Below, one piece after another: positions 10,130 to 21,205 of a stretch of 64,000 bases of DNA (position 1 is its first letter; every line of letters starts with the position of its first letter). The notes under the pieces are model-generated. The model did not search any database. It was not told the DNA's origin and was given only the letters and a program-made list of their open reading frames with translations. Source of the DNA: Caenorhabditis elegans (lineage: Eukaryota > Nematoda > Chromadorea > Rhabditida > Rhabditidae); assembly GCF_000002985.6 (NCBI RefSeq), contig NC_003282.8:7750001-7814000 (forward strand), read 5' to 3'. A program made the translations under genes and the position numbers.

Positions 10130-13100
10130 CTAAAGTCTGAATGTTCTATTTGTCTTTGCTTTTCTTGATGGCGTGTGTCTTCTCGTCATTGTTGGTGGTG
10201 CAGTTGGTGCTGAAAGTAAAACAGACTGATTTTTCAAAAAAAATATTTTCCACTAACTGGATGGATTTTCATTCTTATCTGCATCGAATGTCTCCGTCTC
10301 CTTTTGCTTTTCCTCTTTCTTTTTGGCAGAAGTACGACGAGAGGTCCTGCAATGAAAAATAATATTAATGGGTAATTGGATATGTTTAATACTCTAAGCT
10401 CGTAAAATATTTATTATTGGCTACTCTGAATGGTTCACAATGTGAAATACTATTAGTATTCGAAAATGGTAATCCAGATATCTCATCCGGTTTCTGGAAT
10501 TAATTTGAATTTATTATTTTTTAAGAATTGTAGCTGTGGTCATCAAACAGATCGTGAACGTGTAACGCATGCGGCTCGAAATATGTACATCATGAAACCT
10601 CCACCAGAAAACGAGGTTTTTATGTAAGTTTTTTTCCAACCAAATACTTGTAAAGGTGGAGTAGCGATTTAGTAATTGCTTACTAGATCCATAACTACCG
10701 AATTTAGTAATGAGACGTTCGAAAATTTCTCAAAAAAGTTATGGTTTTTTTTGCGAAATTTCAAGACATCATTATGTATGTCTCATTATGAAACCCGGTT
10801 TTTTTTGGATAATTTTGGTTCCAATAAAACAAAGAATCAAATTTACTACTCCATCTCCATATACAAAAATATTAGATCTCCCATCACACTGGCTTCCGTA
10901 AACACAACACAATATGAGGAAGCTTTGAAAATTGCACAATTTCATTGCAACTGTAAATATCTATGGCTTCGTGAGCTTCATGGTTTATCTGCTTTTATGA
11001 TGTCGAATTCATTAATGTCAAAAGTTTTCTGGGCAATTGTCATAATGGCTTGTGCAGGATGGTCTATTGGAAATACAATTTCCATTTTAAAACAATACGG
11101 GGATGAAGCTACAACTACACTTCTCACTATACTTCCAGTACACATTGAACTTACTGTATTAGTTTCAATACGAGTTTTTCATGATTTCAGACAAAACAGT
11201 TGAAGTTTCCAACAATGATTTTTTGCCCAAGAAATCCGGATTTTCTTAATTATTATAATGTTCTTGAGGATATGTATAATCACCTAGGCTACATGGAGAA
11301 TACCACAAATTTCCATATTCTACAGTACGCAATGACTGGATTCGGTTTTGATAATGCTAATGGTGATACATTTAATGAAACTTATAGGTTAGTAAACACA
11401 GATTATTAATCTAGAATGCTCAATTTTCAGAGAGCAGATTCATATATACTATTTGAAATGGCGCGGTGAGAGAACACAGTATGAAATGTTTGACTTTATG
11501 TTTAACAAAAATGGTTACACCTGCACAGACTTATTCCAAACTTGTTATGGAGGCAGTCAGACGTATAACTGTTGTGACATATTTCAACCAACATATGCTA
11601 TGCTACGTGGAAGATGTTTCAGATTAATTGATAGCTATTATCAGAACGATACAGATGAAGTTGCAAAGCTTTCAATTTTCTTCAACAATATGACTAGCCC
11701 GATTCTCAACACTGGAGTTTTGGTAATTTTTTAGATATTATAAATCTTCTTACATGTAGCCTTCTTTCAGCCGCAACTAGTTCTTTACAATGGTGATTCG
11801 AATGTTGAAATAGGAATCTATCCAAGATACTATTTGAACAGCAATGATTGGAACCGCGTTCGTTTTTATCAGAAATCAATGATACTACTTCCCAAGAGTG
11901 ATGGATGTTCAACAGATCCTATATATCAGGGAAAATTTACATGTTTTGTGTACAAATGGCTAATGCAATTGATTGAACAATACAATTGCACAGTTCCATA
12001 TTACAAGTATACGGTAATTCACAAAAGCTACAATAAATACATATACCATTTACAGTTATCTTATCTGAAAGATGTACCAATCTGTGAACCTGACGTAATT
12101 GTTAATAACTTCGAAAACATCAGTTTAACTCCATCAACAATAGGTTATAAATGCACTTCCGCGTGCTCCCGAATCGAGAACACTGTAACATTGGCGACGA
12201 GCATTGACACCGATCCGGACCCATCGTACATGTTTCGAATAGAAGCCAGTTTCACTTATTTGGAGTATGAGCAATATAAGGAGATACGAACTACAAGTAC
12301 AGCTGGTTTTATTTCTGAACTTGGTGGACAAGCTGGGTTATTTGTTGGAAGTTCTGTGATGAGCTTTGTGCAACTTTTCAATTCGGTGTTTATTCAAATC
12401 TATAAAATGTATGTGATAAACCAACAAACTTAATGTTTAATATTGATATTTTCCAACAGACTTCGGAACTACTGTAACAAAAAAGGGATTAGAGTTCGTA
12501 TCGGCCTTTACCAAACTCATCCAAGTGAACCAGCTGACAAATATTATGAGAGGGATGCCGCTTTATCTGATGAACCTCCGTATCCACTAGACACTATACT
12601 AGAAGTTGAAGAACCAAATACAATGGATGCAGATGGAATGCTTTTAGAAGCTGGTGACCCAATATCAGAAGTAGATGCTATTGAGCTTGAAACTTGGAGC
12701 TCAGTATCAGAAATTGAATCTTTTGATTCTTCTAACTATCTTCCAACACCATCATTCTCGTCAAGTGAGCAACATTCTACAATTTGTGAAGAACCGGAAG
12801 ATATCAGAACCGCCAAATTGATATGGATTCGAGAAAATCGCGAAATGGATCTATAAATAAACTTACGATAGTTTCTCGATGCGAACTGATGTTCCTCGTT
12901 TTCTTCCGCGTGTTTTCTGAAAATTAATAATATTAAAAAAAATAAAAATGCATATTTTTCAAGAAAAATACCTTTGTACTTTGTACCGGCTCTTTGAAAA
13001 CAATTTCGCCACCATCTCCAAGCTCAGATTTGGTCTTTTCATCTGTCTCTTGGTCATTTTCAATCGGCTGCAAAAACATAATTCTTGGAGAATGATTCGA

Positions 13101-13842
13101 AAGCACTTACATCATTTGTGGGAGACTTATCTTTTCTGAAAATCCAATCACCGGAAGCTTGATTTCTCTCATTTACATCAATGTCTCCGGCAATAGTTGT
13201 ATTGAAGAGTACGGTAGTGTCATCAAAAGAAGAGAAAAACAGTGGGAAATCTCTATTTTTCGGCGACTCTGTTATTTGTGATGTTCCTTCTCCATGGTTA
13301 CGATGGTCAATACGGAATGTTGAGTTAAGTAGATCTCCAGAACCTGCATCGCGAGGATAGTCAGTGTCGAAAAGCCAACTGAAAATCATTCATTAATTAT
13401 TTGTTTAGTTATCAAAATAAATAATACTTGAGTCCCAATGTCTCGTCACAATCTACCACTGGTTCTCCTGTTTTGATCATCACTTCAGTGTCATTTCTCT
13501 GAAATTTTCTTCGTCTTTCAGATAATTGAATTTTTGGCGTTTTTGCTGGAGTTGCGGTTTCAAGAACAGTGGACGAGCGTCTTTTTGCAACTTTCAGGAA
13601 CGTCGGAAGATCAACAAGCTGATCGGAAATATCAATGATAGACTGAAATAAATCAATTTGAATGGGTGACTTTTCATTTTCATCAATACCGATTGTGAAG
13701 GCGTATGAAACACCGACACTGGGGTCGTTGGGACTGATTCTTGAACTTCAATACTGTGACCGTCGACCATGTCGTAATCTGAACTTTCATCAGCTTCTTC
13801 TTCGGGGCCAACACCCAACATCCACCAAGGAAGCGGCAACAT
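10130..13842 (-). CDS. Unrecognised AT-hook-like, probably nuclear protein
   Basis: Start at ATG 13842 (MLPLPWWMLGVGPEEEADES), just after a CTCAG acceptor. Exons near 13842-13692, 13644-13430, 13380-13112, 13079-12984, 12918-12869, 10349-10246 and 10212-10130 join in consistent phase and give roughly 310 residues. The protein is polar and low in complexity. It has basic patches (VAKRRSS, SERRRKFQRND), an AT-hook-like core TRGRKRG and a C-terminus rich in Arg/Lys/Thr (TRRHTPSRKAKTNRTFRL). DNA or chromatin binding is inferred from these motifs only. The large intron between 12869 and 10349 holds the whole oppositely oriented DEG/ENaC gene. The gene is divergent from the PTP-like gene, whose ATG is 138 bp away. 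No family recognised. Confidence 0.65.
10583..12856 (+). CDS. del-7: DEG/ENaC (degenerin) cation channel subunit
   Basis: Exons near 10583-10622, 10876-11121, 11192-11388, 11431-11723, 11771-12012, 12056-12408 and 12461-12856, about 590 residues. The N-terminal HG gating motif is present (LWLRELHG), followed by TM1 (VFWAIVIMACAGWSIG), the post-TM1 motif FPTMIFCPRNP, and a Cys-rich extracellular domain with many N-glycosylation sites. The pre-TM2/TM2 region reads ELGGQAGLFVGSSVMSFVQLF with the GxS selectivity-filter pattern (GSS). The C-terminal tail is acidic. Members form Na+-selective, amiloride-type channels in neurons, muscle or epithelia; gating stimulus and partners are unknown here. 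The true start is uncertain because an upstream in-frame segment from ~10532 could be coding. The gene lies wholly in an intron of the leftward AT-hook-like gene. The symbol comes from memory of C46A5.2. Confidence 0.85.
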
Positions 13843-13979
13843 TTTACCCTGAGAATAAACTTTTAACGTGTTCACGATAAATTTGAAGAAAAGGACACAA
13901 AAAAAAGAGAATTATCAACGATATTAGTTTATTTCGTTTTTCATTTGAATACAAAATACTGCTTACGCAAAGCTTGAAC

Positions 13980-16900
13980 ATGAAAGCAGTAGATCAAGCT
14001 CCCAAAAAGAAATCTCACGAGAGGAAACGTAAGGAAAAGAGAGTTCATACTGGAAATGGCACGGCCAAAAAGCATCACAAACGAAAATCGAGAAGCAAAT
14101 CAAAGAATAAACCGAAAAACGGATTATCGTGTTGTCGGAAGAAGAAGAAGAAATCGAAGAAAAGCAAATCTAAAGTGACAAAGAAGCAACCGAAGAAAAA
14201 AGTTATAAAACCATTGGCACCGGTTCCAAATGAGGTAATTTATAGTAATCAAAAAATAACTGAATACAGCAATCTTCTAAATTTACCTAAAAAAGCATGC
14301 CAGAACATTTAATTTTGCAATGTCGGTGGGAATTCGTTCCTAAAATACAATTTTCTAATTCTCTTAATATATCTCTCTACCTAAACAGAAAAGAAAATCA
14401 ACTAAACTTTTGATTGACATTATTAACAATTGAAAATAGGAGAAAGTTACGAATAAATAAAAATAACAAAGCGACTTCAAAACAAACCGTAGCCACGTCG
14501 TGGCGAGACCTCCGCACAAAAATCTTACGCGTCCCTTGACAACGACCGTAACCTAATTCAATTTTTGAAATTGCAGCAGCTTGGAGAAGTCGTTCTCGTT
14601 AAAAATGTCAAACTTCCGGAAACACCACAAAAGCCAGAAAATGGTGAAATTTTAAGACAAAAAATGGTATTCGAAAACAAATAATTTTAAGATACCCCGG
14701 TAAAAGATGGCTTGAAACCACCGAGAACAACAAATTCTGTTGAAAAGATTAATCTCTCTAAAGAATCGTTTAACCTTTCCAACGAAAAAATCGCAAGTGA
14801 TAATGGAACAGAAGAAAAAATGGAAAAAAAGAACGTAGATTCTCCAGCAGACATTCAAGATGGTTTAAAAGGGAAAAGTAAACAGAAATCGGAAGAAAAG
14901 GTTCATCAGAAGGCTAAGGACGATGCGAAAAGAGGTTAGGATATCCTTTTTAACCCATTACTCGTTCTTTTTTCAATTTTAGAATTAGGCTATAGAGACG
15001 AGAATTTCCGCCTTTTCTTACAGGCGTGGGCCTCGCCACAAGGACAACGAGTTACTTTAATTCGTGTCATTTCATGGAATGATATTGTATTATTTATATT
15101 TCTATTTGAAAGATCTTTACAGCAATTTTTCATTTATTTTGAAAAGATGCTGCCATAGAAATTGGTCACGAGCTACAGTAACCCATTGTGCGCGTGGCGA
15201 GACCCATGCGCGTAAGATATGGCAAAAACTCTAATCTACGTAATACATATTTTACAGGTGACGAATGCAACAAATTCAAAATATCGGACGAAAAGTTGAC
15301 TAAATGGAAATTGGTAGCACAGGAAACTTTGAAGGATGATGCAAACATTGCTGTTGTACGTTTTTCTTTGTTTTGATATTGTGTCCACAGTTCCTCACCG
15401 CAATTTTATCGACACCAGCCGTACTCTCTGTCCCTCTGTCGTGAGTGAGCCAAATTTTATACTAATTTCAGAACGAATTCGAGAAAGTATCCGGGTACTT
15501 ACCACCACATATAAGCAAAAATCATTTTGTTTCTAACATGGATAAAAATCGATTTGTTGACGTCATTTGCATGGATCATTCACGTGTTAAGCTCACTGAT
15601 TCTTCATATATTCATGCTAATTGGGTTGATTTGAATAGTTCAAAAAAGGCAATATTGACACAATTACCGCTTTCTCATACTGCTTCTGATTTTTGGCAAA
15701 TGATTATCGATCAGAAAATCAAATGTGTTTTGTTGATTATGACCGACGGAGAATTTAATAAATTTGGTGGAAATTCGGTTTTTCCACAAAATCAGTAAGT
15801 TTTATTCATATATATTTGCATTCTGTCCACAGTTTAAGAAGACCTAATTCAGAGATTTTCTGAAATTCGAAGACCGATTCATTCGAGTTGGAGAATTCAA
15901 ACAGGTTGAGCTTGGAAAAGGATGGAATCTGAAAGTGTTGAGTGTTTCAAATGGAACCTACAAGACGTAAGTCTTTTTTTTCTTTTTGGCCCCTCCTCAG
16001 CACGTAGACATTCATATATGAGGTAGGTAATAAGGCAGGCGAACAGGCATGATGCAGACATGAAAAAGTCAGGCAATGAAACAAGTTGTTACGTAGGCAA
16101 GCAGGCTTGATTCAGACATGAAACAGGCTCATAGTCATGCATGAGGTAGGTACACCGGCAGGCATTAGATTAGATAATTTCCCTTCTCTCTGAGATTTGA
16201 ACAAAATATCGGCATTCGAAGAAGTCAAATAGGGGTCATCCGGAATCCGCTTCAAAAAAACCAAATATAATGTCTTATTTCATTATTTCTCGCTCAAACT
16301 CTTGTCAGATTCATTCATGTCCATCACTACAAAAACTGGCCTCATGGATCAATCCCGTCGGATGTAAAACAGATTTGGCAGGTACAATCGTATCTTCGAA
16401 AGTACACAGACGGTCATCCACCTGTTTATATGAGCATGTCTGGGTGTGGAAGAGCTGGAACATTTGCACTTTTTGAGACAGCACACATGTCATTGCACAA
16501 TGAGCAACCATCGTTAAATATGGTCAAATGTTTGGAAAATGTGAGATTTTTTGAAAGAAATTGGATTTTCCAAATGATAAGAACTAGTGGGATTGTCTTT
16601 TTTGTTATAAATTTAAGGCATTTCTCAATTCAACTTTTTTTTTGTTGTAGGTTCGCAATGGGAGACTTCACTCTGTTCAGAATTTGAGTCAATTTTCGGT
16701 AGTCTACACTTTGATTGCAGAGCATGTTCTTGGAAATGTAAGTTTTAATTTTAATTTTAATCTTCCTTTCAAATAATACGAGATATTTTTATTGAATTAA
16801 CTGAATTGAATTAACCTGTGAACATTTTCATATTGTTTTAGAATTGAGAGCTTATAGACTAAAATTAAATTTCTGGCATATACTACTTAAGTTTGTCCTG

Positions 16901-17025
16901 CATTGTTGTACAAAAGTTTTGAAACATTTTTATTATATCATTCCTTTCAGGGAATTGGCAAAAAGGATGTTGAAGAACAAGAGAACAGCATAGACAACAT
17001 TTTGAGACAACTGACAATTCAATGA
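13980..17025 (+). CDS. Tyrosine-phosphatase-like protein with degenerate active site (predicted pseudophosphatase)
   Basis: Nine or so exons, about 500 residues. The first ~200 residues are strongly basic and low-complexity (KKKKKSKKSKSKVTKK). A PTP domain follows: KNHFVSNMDKNRFVDVICMD, SYIHANWVD, and TASDFWQMIIDQKIKCVLLI. The catalytic sites are changed. The WPD loop reads NWPHGSIP (Asp to His), and the P-loop HCxxGxxR reads MSMSGCGRAG, so the nucleophilic Cys is Ser while the Arg stays. By knowledge of the fold this should abolish catalysis but could keep phosphotyrosine binding. Exon phases agree throughout and the reading frame is intact, so it is a maintained gene rather than a pseudogene. 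It is divergent from the AT-hook-like gene with a 138 bp gap. I believe this is C46A5.1. Confidence 0.85.
14480..15230. repeat. GC-rich dispersed repeat fragments in introns of the PTP-like gene
   Basis: Three fragments sharing a GTGGCGAGACC or GGGCCTCGCCAC core lie at about 14490-14530, 15020-15050 and 15185-15220, separated by coding sequence. They resemble the TCTCG(N)CACG core of repeats elsewhere in the window and stand out against the AT-rich introns. Confidence 0.45.
16000..16170. repeat. Degenerate AGGCAGGC-type repeat in an intron
   Basis: Short units (GTAGGTAATAAGGCAGGCG, CAGGCATGATGCAGACATG, TAGGCAAGCAGGCTTGA) recur imperfectly over about 170 bp inside the PTP-like gene intron that follows 15966. 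A shorter relative (GGCACGTGTGTAGGCATAGG) is at 56588. Only short imperfect units are visible and no terminal repeats, so I call a repeat but no element type. Confidence 0.5.
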
Positions 17026-18394
17026 ATGACATTTTAGATGGAAGATGATTTCAACTAATTTGTAATGAATATGATTGGTTGAATATGTGCAAGTAAACAA
17101 TTATTTCAATTCAAATTGACTATCTTATTCTCTCTGTTGATTTCGGCCAATTATCCTTTGTGACCACTCCCACTGTGTTGCAGATGCGGAGCACACATAT
17201 GGTTTCGAGTATTCTCGACACGTGCACAATTCTTTGTTTGTTAAATTGAGCTGGCAAGATATTATTTTTATTCAAAATGTTTAAACTGATATAAGCTATT
17301 TAATTTGGAATATTATTTAATGACTAACAAGTTTGGTTTGACATTTTATTCGCCTCTCACAAACTTGAAAATTCTCAAAGCGAACCCCCTAATTACTACT
17401 GTTTACAACGTTTGCATAATGACAACCATTTTTCATTGATCTACTTTACTCTACGTATTCTTCAAAAATTGCATTTTCCATCTTTTGATTGTTTTTCGAT
17501 GATGTTCGTTAAATCGGTATAAGCGAACCATTGTAAACAATCAAAGAATGGAGAATCAATTTATGATCTGGAAGATGTAAGTTTATAAAAAATGAAGGGT
17601 AACAAAACGTTTTCCATTATATGAATTCTTCAAAAAAGATTAAATCAAAGTTTTTGTCGGCGGAGGAGTATGAAAAGAGCAAACGCTTAACTGAAATACA
17701 TGTCTAGCAGTGTCGATTGCTCTACAACAATAAAAAAAAAACAGTTTTAAAAATTATTTTTCAAAAGTTCAATTTATTTTCGTTTTAAAAAAAACCTAAA
17801 AGAAAAATGTTCAGTCAAGGTTTTGAGAAACTCGGAACTTTAAATGAAAAGGATCGTCTGTGTCAATTTCCACCGATCGTGATTTTGGTGACGGCAAAAC
17901 GTTGTTGTAAAAGTTGCAAGAATGCTCGAAATTTCTCAAAAAAAAAAATTTTTTTTGGCAAGTTTGGCAACTTTCCAAAACTTTTGACAGATCTAAAGCA
18001 TTTTGTAAATAGTTGTTAAATTCATCATTTCGACTCGTTTTGAGTACATTTTGGCAAGATCCCATTTGGTTCACTTTCAAATACAGTAATTTTACCGTAA
18101 ATAAGAAACTTTCTGATTTGATCAGAATATGTCTTTCTATAATAGGATATGTGTAAATCAGTACACTAAGTTTTGTTTTCTTTTCGCCAGTTTAGTTGTT
18201 TGAACATCAACCTTATTTCAAATACATTGTTTCAAAATAAACTTTATTGGCATACAAATACAGTAATCACAATTTAAAAATGTATATTACAGAAGCAAAA
18301 CGAGCCGGAGTTGGTGAAGAACAAATATTTATAATCCAAAAATTGAATAAAAATTAAAAGTAATTTAGAAAAATAAGATATTGTCGGTTTATTT
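17026..18394. other. Intergenic region between convergent genes, no gene seen
   Basis: About 1.4 kb between the 3' ends of the PTP-like gene and the RD3-like gene. It contains homopolymer runs (near 17735 and 17938) but no open frame with coding character and no recognisable RNA gene. Confidence 0.5.
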
Positions 18395-20025
18395 TTATAC
18401 CATTTCTTGTAATTCAATGAATGAAAGTTCCGATATATTTCTTCCCGATCCGACACGTGGCAATTCTCCATGGCTCACCGTATGCAAACTTCCAGATCTT
18501 CCCGTCGCAAAATTTTTCAAAACTTCAGTGATTGTTGGCTCATGTTTTCTGGATTGAATTGTCTCGTGAGTGGCTATCACAAAATTCTCAATGATTTGAT
18601 CACGAGTACTTGGATTCTGAAATCAAAAAAATTGTTTTAATTTCAAATTTTGTTACTCTATTCACACATTGCCAAAATAATTAAATACACGTTCCCTCAT
18701 TAAAAAGTATTTTTCTAATTAATACCACCTCCGCCGCCTAATCTAAAAATTTTAATCCAGTGAAGCCCTTCAAAATCTAATTGAGATTGTCTTTTTGATT
18801 CGTTGACGAAATGAAAAAATAATGAAGTAAAAAGAAGATTATGACTAAGAAAATTCTAGCATCAAGGGGATTAAAAAGACTCTCAAATATATTTGAAAGT
18901 TACCTGTGTTTTTATTTTCCACGTGTCAATTGTTTTTGACCACTCACATGGTTTTAGACGTTCACATGCGTTTTCAATTCTGTTCTTCTCCTGAAATATT
19001 GGAATTTGATTACTAAAAGAAGGTTGATATTTTAAGAAAACTGATGGAAAAGAGGAAAAATTACGGATATGTTGTTATAAAAACTTATCAGATTTATTGA
19101 AATTAGTATTCAAAACTCCAAATCTAAATAATTTTTGAAAATCTGTATTGCAAAAAATATATTTGAGAACAAATGAAATATGCAAGAGTGTTTCACTATT
19201 TGTGCATGTGTTTCTTCTTTTCAAAACAATACAAGCTACTTTAAAATAAGAAATAGTTTCTTAACATACTCGTACTTTATAGAAAGATCTAACAATTAAC
19301 ACATAGCCTCAGTTTCACTTTTTCTACATAATTTTACACTGAAAATATAATATATCTGATTCAAAAAAATATGATTTCACAAAAGTTATTTCCCGAATTT
19401 TGTTGATGTCAATTTCCGATTTTTAGATATTCAATTTCATGGTGAATAATGAGTTACGTCAAGAGAACAAGTGGGTGATCAAATAAATCTATTATTAGAC
19501 TTTTATTTTCTTCGAGATATTATTATCACAAGATGTCGGCTTTTGAAATTATAACAACAACAACAGGTTATTCAGATTCGTATGATGAATTGTATGAGTT
19601 TTTGATAAAAAATGGTTTATGTAGATCTAGTAGCCGTGAAAAGACCCATATACAAATAAACATGAGCCTTTAAAGTAAAGTTAAAGTAAAGTTAAAGCAA
19701 AGTTTCCAGTTTTCACGAAATTTCGATAACTTGAACTTTCACTTACATTAATCGAAAGTTGTTTCCTTGCTCGATTCATATTTCCAGATATGAGCCATGA
19801 ATAATCGGGGCGTCTTTCTGCTTTTCTCTCGGCTTCTTCTTTTTCTTCTTTTTCAATTTCAAACCGAATAACAGCCATTTCAACTTCACCCATAACGAGA
19901 TCAAAAAGAAGAAAATTATCAGCATAATCTCCGATTGTTTTTCTGTCATCACGTGCACTTTGAGTTTCTGATGGTGTATCGAAACTTCTAGTGACACCCT
20001 CACTTTGGAACAACCAGCGGAACAT
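18395..20025 (-). CDS. rdl-1: RD3 (retinal degeneration 3) family protein
   Basis: Three exons (20025-19747, 18992-18905, 18617-18395) give about 196 residues, close to human RD3 (195). The family core is visible: DYSWL in RRPDYSWLIS, then after a variable stretch QLSINEKNRIENACERL with the LS..ER..LE..C pattern, and PCEWSKTIDTW in the place of the RD3 P..CG..I..F block. The N-terminal half has the Glu-rich helix (EIEKEEKEEAERKAE) that precedes this core in the family. RD3 proteins bind and traffic receptor guanylyl cyclases and inhibit their activity in photoreceptors; a C. elegans RD3-like protein, RDL-1, has been described in trafficking of sensory cyclases. Assigning that name here is from memory. 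Intron 1 is long (~750 bp). Confidence 0.78.
19675..19703. repeat. Small tandem repeat, TAAAGT units
   Basis: Three to four imperfect copies of TAAAGTAAAGT within the first intron of the RD3-like gene, about 45 bp from the donor site. Likely a microsatellite. Confidence 0.6.
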
Positions 20026-20124
20026 TTTTTTCTGGAAAATTGACTGGTTTAGCTGGAATTAGTAATTCTCAGTGAAAAGATAAACTATAAATATTACCCA
20101 GACGCGATATCTTCCGATTTTCCA

Positions 20125-20441
20125 CCAAAAATACGGTACCCGGTCTCGACACGACAAATTTTTGTTGAATAAAAGTGGTGTGCACCTTTGAGGAGTACTG
20201 TAATTTCAAACTTTCGTTGCTGCGAAATTTTCATCGATTTTTCATGAAATTGCATAGTTTTCCTTAAAAAATATTTTTTATTTATTAAAAACACCTAAAT
20301 TTTAACAAATTGTGAGAACTATGAGGAATCGATGAAAATTAAAGAAACGAAAATTTGAAGTTACAGTACTCTTTAAAGGCGCACAATTGTTTTACATTTA
20401 ACAAAAATGTTTCGTGTCGAGACCGGGAACCGTATTTTTGG
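20125..20441. repeat. Inverted repeat (palindromic MITE-like element)
   Basis: The left end reads CCAAAAATACGGTACCCGG then TCTCGACACGACA. The right end is its near-perfect reverse complement (TGTCGAGACCGGGAACCGTA then TTTTTGG). Arms of about 130-150 bp also share the GTACTCTTTAAAGGCGCAC block, with a short centre. A single-arm copy is at 7900-7983. It lies just upstream of the RD3-like gene, in its likely promoter region. Confidence 0.85.
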
Positions 20442-21205
20442 CGTAAAAATCGCAAAAACTCGTGTCTGGGTCTTACACAATTACTTGAAAACAATTAATA
20501 TGAATTAATCAACTTTTTTTAAAAATTTACTGTTGTTTATATAATAATTAAGATCTTGTTTACTAATAAAAAAAATTGAGAAATGTGAATGTGAGAACCT
20601 AGCTAGAGAAGAGCTCATAATAAAAACGAATGAGAGAGCAACCAAATCAAAGCGGATTATATTTTCATCTTTTTATATTCTCATATGAGAGAGTGAGTTG
20701 TGCATGGCACATTCACGTTGCTATAGTAATGATGAGAGGCGGGCGGAGCCTGTCAAGAGTATGATGATTCACTCCATGCATTTTATTCAGCTTTTTAAAG
20801 AGTATTATCAAGAACATTGAAGGAATGATAAATGAAGAATAAATAATGATTATGTGTTGTGCACGTTGGTTCCATGTGGCGGTGTGAACAACACATAAAA
20901 AGTAATTGTAAGAGTACAGAAAAGATTTAAGGGAATTCGGAGAATAGTTATTCAAAAAATGACAATTATTTAAGGCGGCAAAGTTGGAAAAGGTAGTGAA
21001 TGATTTGATCCGTTCAACTCAAAAGCATATAAAAGTGAAGAAATTTCTGGTTCCAGTTGTCCATTTTCAGGATGACCACAAAGCGGATTACATTGTAATG
21101 AAAGCGGAAGAAGAAACATCATAAACGGTAAGCAATATTATAATGAGTATCTGTTGATTGAGATTTAAAATCATAAATAAGAAAACGATCAGTCCATCCC
21201 ATGGT
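20442..21205. other. Intergenic region between the RD3-like gene and hcf-1 3' end
   Basis: AT-rich, about 760 bp. It must hold the hcf-1 3' end and part of the RD3-like gene's promoter. I see no coding exon and no recognisable RNA gene. Confidence 0.5.
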
